Both the position numbers and the translations under genes were made by a program. A stretch of DNA of 64,000 nt from Ailanthus altissimus (taxonomy: Eukaryota; Streptophyta; Magnoliopsida; Sapindales; Simaroubaceae): assembly GCA_946807835.1 (NCBI GenBank), contig OX327683.1, forward strand, positions 32,919,001 to 32,983,000. Direction: 5' to 3'. This document shows, one piece after another, positions 60,054 to 64,000 of the stretch; position 1 is the stretch's first letter, and each line of letters starts with the position of its first letter. A model generated the notes under the pieces. That model did no database searches. It had not been told where the DNA came from and saw nothing but the letters and a program-made list of their open reading frames with translations.

Positions 60054-60525
60054 TGTTGATGCGGAAATTTGAAATTAGTACCGAATGAATTTATATCACT
60101 GTTTTTCTTTTGATCGGAAAACAATCACAAACAAAAACTTTTCTCAATTCACGTTGCAAGAATTTTTGTGCTCTTTAGCCAATAACACTTAATTCTTTCA
60201 CACACACTTTTTTAATATTTCAATTTAAGAGTGTATAATTTTATTAATACTTCATACACATTATTTGTATACTTCTTACACTTGTTAACAATGAAACAAT
60301 GTTGGTTTATATAGACACTCTCATAACATTATTTTGACTCTTTTTATTGTTAATAATTTTTCTATTTATATTAATGGATTGTCCATTCAAGTTAATGACT
60401 TCTCCATTTATATTAATGAATTGTCCATTCAATTTAATAACTTATTCATTTAAATTATTTATTTGTTATGAGTGCTTGTGTTAGGTCATTCCATCATGGG
60501 TGACCTAAATAAAAAATTATCAACA
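60054..60525 (-). mobile_element. 3' LTR of a Ty1/copia retrotransposon
   Basis: Read on the minus strand, the LTR starts TGTTGATAA (at 60525) and ends CATCAACA (at 60054), giving matching inverted ends TGTTGAT and ATCAACA over 472 bp. It has an inner short repeat (ATTAATG(G/A)ATTGTCCATTCAA and relatives). The flanking bases TTGAA at 60049-60053 could be one half of a target duplication; the other end lies outside the window. Confidence 0.8.
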
Positions 60526-60541
60526 TCTCCCACTCACACAT
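60526..60541 (-). other. Polypurine tract of the copia element
   Basis: On the minus strand GTGTGAGTGGGAGA lies immediately before the LTR start at 60525, as expected for the primer of plus-strand DNA synthesis. This position supports the LTR boundary. Confidence 0.7.
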
Positions 60542-61598
60542 GATGGGATGATAGTGTGTACAGAACAATGAGAGTTTCTTAGGTGATCAATTTTTAACGC
60601 AATACTCATACAAGCAAATGCAACGTGTGACTCATGAACAAATATTACAAAAACATAAGCTAATAAGAAATCTCAATTGTAACCATATACAAGAGATTTA
60701 TTAGTTATTTTGTCCATCTTGTATCCCAGATTTGATTTTATTACATCAGTCCAAGCATACTCAATCCCTTGAAAGTAGCTATACTTGAACCTGTACACTT
60801 TATGTATTCACAATTGTATTCATCCTCCTAGGGATTGTACAACTGGCCGACCAGTGAATACATAAGTCAGATGCAAGAAAACAAATCTTCCCATCCAACT
60901 CATATTTCTTAGATCCAGATTAATTGCTTTCCTAGTCATATTTCATAGACCGAATCTATCATAGTTATTGAAAACATGCTAAAGTAGCTAACATTAATCC
61001 TCACTTCAAAATATAGTTGTAGGTAATAAGGATACTAGTTGAGGTAAATATTTCCCTCAAAAGAACTTACACAATGAGAAAGCATGAATCCATTCACTCA
61101 TTTTCCTTTAGTTGGTCACTAAAAAGCACACGTGGTATGATTCACATGCCACAGTGAATTCTCTTCTATAAAGCATATGTCTTACAAGTTCATTGTACAA
61201 ATCTTAGTTTAGTTGCCACTCTAGCGCGTAACCCGAGTTCTTGATAAGCTCACTTTTCATAAAACGCCAAACATAAAACTCATATTTAGCTTAATCAGGT
61301 TTTCATAACAGTGGGGCATGTCATAGTCAGCTTAATACTTACTAAAATAAACCTCATCCTCATCTTAACTTAGTCAAGGTGACATTTAACGAATATTAGC
61401 TCCATAAGAATAAATTCTTTTCATTCAATGTTTCATCTCAGCTTGTTTCTTTAGCAACTGAGGCGACCACTCGTGTAAGAAAGTCGATTAAAACCTGATG
61501 ACATATTTTTAAACAATATGTGTAATTATGCCAATAAAAATTTATAATACATAAAATGTTCAATACAAAACAGTATTTCATTGAGAATTTTTTATTAT
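60542..61598 (-). other. Non-coding stretch between copia pol and its 3' LTR
   Basis: About 1 kb separates the end of the RNase H frame from the polypurine tract. This is longer than in most simple copia elements. No open frame is preserved. It could be a decayed extra region or a later insertion. Confidence 0.45.
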
Positions 61599-64000
61599 TT
61601 ACAATCTACGCAAACCTAAAGCACGTGTATGTGAGATAAAAATATCTCTAGTCATGGTTTTGGTAAATGGGTCTGCTATCATCAAATGTGTAGATATATA
61701 TTGTATTGACACCTCTTTACGTGCTATAATATCTCTCACAAAATTATATTTAGTCTCTATATGTTTTGACTTGTTGTGATATTTGGCATCTTTTATAAAG
61801 GATATAGCTAATTGGCTATCACAATATAAAGTCACGGGTCTAGAGGTAACCATGACAATCTCAAGATCTTCTATAGCATGGTTAAGCTAAACAACTTCTT
61901 GTACAGCAGCTGAACATGCCACATATTCAGCTTTCATTGTCGATAGAGCTGTATATGTTTGCTTTTTGCTACTCCAAGATATACAGCCATGACTAAGCAA
62001 AAATACATATCCCGAGGTTGATTTTCTCTCATCAAGATCGCCTCCCTAATTAGCGTCTATACAGCCAATTAATCAAAAATCACCTCTTTGATAGCATAAT
62101 GAGTAATCGGCAGTGCCCTTCAACTATGCCAAAATCCTCTTAACTGCAGTTCAATGTTTCCGTCTAGGATTTGATTAGTATCTGCTTACCAATCCCACAA
62201 CATAACAAATATCTGGCCTTGTATACATTATAGCATACATGAGGCTCCCAACAGTATTAGAGTATGAAACTCGTGCCATTAAATCTCGTTCTTCAGAAGT
62301 CTTAGGGCACATATCAAGGCTAAGAGTTTGTCCTTTTGCAATAGGAGTGTCCATAGGCTTACAATTTGTCATTTTGAACTTTCCAAGAATCTTTCTAATG
62401 TAATACTCTTGTGACAAAGTTAGAAGTCTTCTTGAACCATCTTTATGGATTTTAACTCCTAGGATATAGGCTGCTTCGCCCATATCTTTCATATCAAAAT
62501 TATAGTATAACCATTCTTTGATACTAGTGACAAACTCTTTATTGTTTCCAGCCAACAAAATATCATCCACATATAAAGATAAGATAACAAAATTATCTTA
62601 TGACCTTTTAACATACACATAATGGTCTTTTTCGGCCATTATGAAACCGTAAGACATAACGGCTTTATGGAACCGAAGATACCATTGTCTAGAGGATTGC
62701 TTCAGTTCATATATAGACCTTTTGAGCTTGCAAACTTTGCGCTCTTGGCCTTTTGTTACATAACCTTCTGGCGGTTGCATATAAATTTTCTCCTCCAGTT
62801 CTCCATTGAGAAATGCAGTTTTGACATCCATCTGATGTAATTCTAGGTTCATATGTGCAACGATGGTTAGAATCAAATGAATTGAGCAAATCTAACCACG
62901 AGTGAAAAGGTTTCCTCATAGTCTAAACCCTCTTGTTGAGTATAGCCTTTTACTACTAAAGGCGCCTTGTATCTTTCAATTGTGCCATTTGACTTGCGTT
63001 TAATTTGTAGAACCCATTTGTTTCCAATAGCTCTTCGATCAGATGGTAAATTAACCAAGTCCTAGACATAGTTTGACTTCATAAACTCCATTTTCTCATC
63101 CATTGCTTTTATCCATAATTCCTTAGCAGATGATGTGATAGCCTCATTAAAGTTTCTTGGCTCATCACTATCATGTGAAGCAACCATAAATGTTGCCCCT
63201 TCAATCTTAAAACAATGACGTGGGATAGGTATACGATTGCTTCGTTGAATTAATTATGAAGTCATCTCTAGAGGTAGATGACTCCCATTTGGATTAAGTA
63301 CATATAAGGCCTTTTCAATTCGTGTGTTAGAAGTGACAATATCACATGGATCATCCAATTCATATAATTGAATGTCCTTGTCAACTTCTTGAATGCTAGG
63401 AAATTCATTTTTAAGAAATGTGACATCTCATTATTCAAGTTCAGTTATTGTTCCATCTTCATGTTCACCTATGAACACATACCCTTTGGAGTGTTCAAGG
63501 TATCTTATAAAGATACATTTCTTTCTTCTTAGACCTAATTTTTCATGTTTATGTGATGGGTTATGAACATATGCTGCTGACCCCTATGGTCACAAATGAG
63601 TTAGGTTAGGTTTCCTACCCGTCCATAGCTCATATGATGTGAAACTAACTGATTTACTCAAAACTCGATTAAGTATATAAGCTGCAGTTAATAATGTATC
63701 TTCATAGTATGACACTGGGAGATTTACTTGCGCCATCATAGACCTAATCATTTCGAGTAATGTTCTATTTCTTCTTTCTGCTATACCATTTTGTTATGGA
63801 GTCCTAGGAATAGTTAAATGCCTCTCTATACCTTTCTCATCACATAGTTCCTTAAACTGTTCAGAAAGATATTTACGTCATCGATCAGTTTTTAGAGTTT
63901 TAACTCTTTTGTCTAATTGATTCTCAACCAAGTTTAAAAAAGATCTAAAGCAATTCATTACTTCAGATTTATGAGAGATCAAGTAGACATAACCGAAACG
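61599..64000 (-). pseudogene. Degenerate Ty1/copia polyprotein (integrase, reverse transcriptase, RNase H), cut by window edge
   Basis: Reading from the window edge toward lower coordinates, relics of the integrase core appear first, with the NGIAERRNRTLLE block near 63790. Next are reverse transcriptase segments: [21 protein letters not shown] near 63030, HQMDVKTAFLNGELEEKIYM near 62830, and the catalytic YVDDILLAGNN near 62570. RNase H comes last (TLYCDSQLAI near 61830, HIETKYNFVRD). Frames are broken: a stop replaces a lysine codon at about 62600 between the KRS and NFVILSLYVDD parts, a frameshift lies near 62880, and other stops occur in integrase. It is therefore inactive. The 5' part lies beyond 64000. 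Confidence 0.88.

Noticed and set aside
62622..62840. Plus-strand frame inside the copia region
   Set aside because: Antisense shadow of the reverse transcriptase relic.

Overview
The window is nuclear DNA of a flowering plant, probably a eudicot. Coding exons are GC-balanced and separated by GT-AG introns. The intergenic DNA is very AT-rich and holds MULE, Ty3/gypsy, Ty1/copia, foldback and MITE-type remnants. The species cannot be told from the sequence alone.

Five protein-coding genes can be supported. Four of the five multi- or single-exon models were assembled exon by exon, with splice phases checked to a single open frame. (1) Minus strand, 7913 to 2470: a SUVR2-type SET-domain protein (WIYLD, pre-SET, SET, post-SET), 828 aa in nine coding exons. 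(2) Plus strand, 17201 to about 18477: a PDLP1-like plasmodesmal receptor-like protein with two DUF26 domains and one membrane helix. (3) Minus strand, 22247 to 21912: TOM9-2/TOM22, the small mitochondrial import receptor subunit. (4) Plus strand, 41216 to 50414: PRP39, a U1 snRNP-associated HAT-repeat splicing factor, 830 aa in 13 coding exons. (5) Plus strand, 52398 to 57365: a G3BP-like NTF2 plus RRM plus RGG RNA-binding protein, 448 aa in nine exons. From memory, four of these match a neighbouring Arabidopsis chromosome 5 block (At5g43960 G3BP-like, At5g43970 TOM9-2, At5g43980 PDLP1, At5g43990 SUVR2). The block therefore looks ancestral, with PRP39 and a repeat-rich stretch lying between TOM9-2 and the G3BP gene.

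Layout: 1-2469 is SUVR2 downstream DNA; 2470-9065 is SUVR2 with its non-coding 5' exons. 8102-11695 and 11696-14675 are two tandem copies of the SUVR2 promoter and 5'-UTR segment, followed by smaller repeats to about 16000. 17201-18620 is PDLP1, 18800-21900 has no recognised gene, and 21912-22247 is TOM9-2. 22680-26265 holds foldback elements with striking GC-rich islands. 26500-29300 is a dead MULE transposase. 29290-36850 is a nest of LTR fragments, including a gypsy LTR with its primer-binding site and two related copia-type LTRs. 36850-40400 is unassigned. 40430-50500 is PRP39, with a hAT-like MITE in an intron. 52000-57800 is the G3BP gene, with two intronic tandem duplications. 57850-60050 is AT-rich spacer. 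60054-64000 is the 3' part of a degenerate minus-strand Ty1/copia element cut by the window edge.

The genes do not form one pathway: they are independent housekeeping, signalling and chromatin genes. No wholly new system was recognised. The most interesting points are the duplicated SUVR2 promoter that keeps its splice sites, a tandem duplication in the G3BP gene that copied an intron-exon junction and made a decoy acceptor, and the modular foldback element with GC islands.
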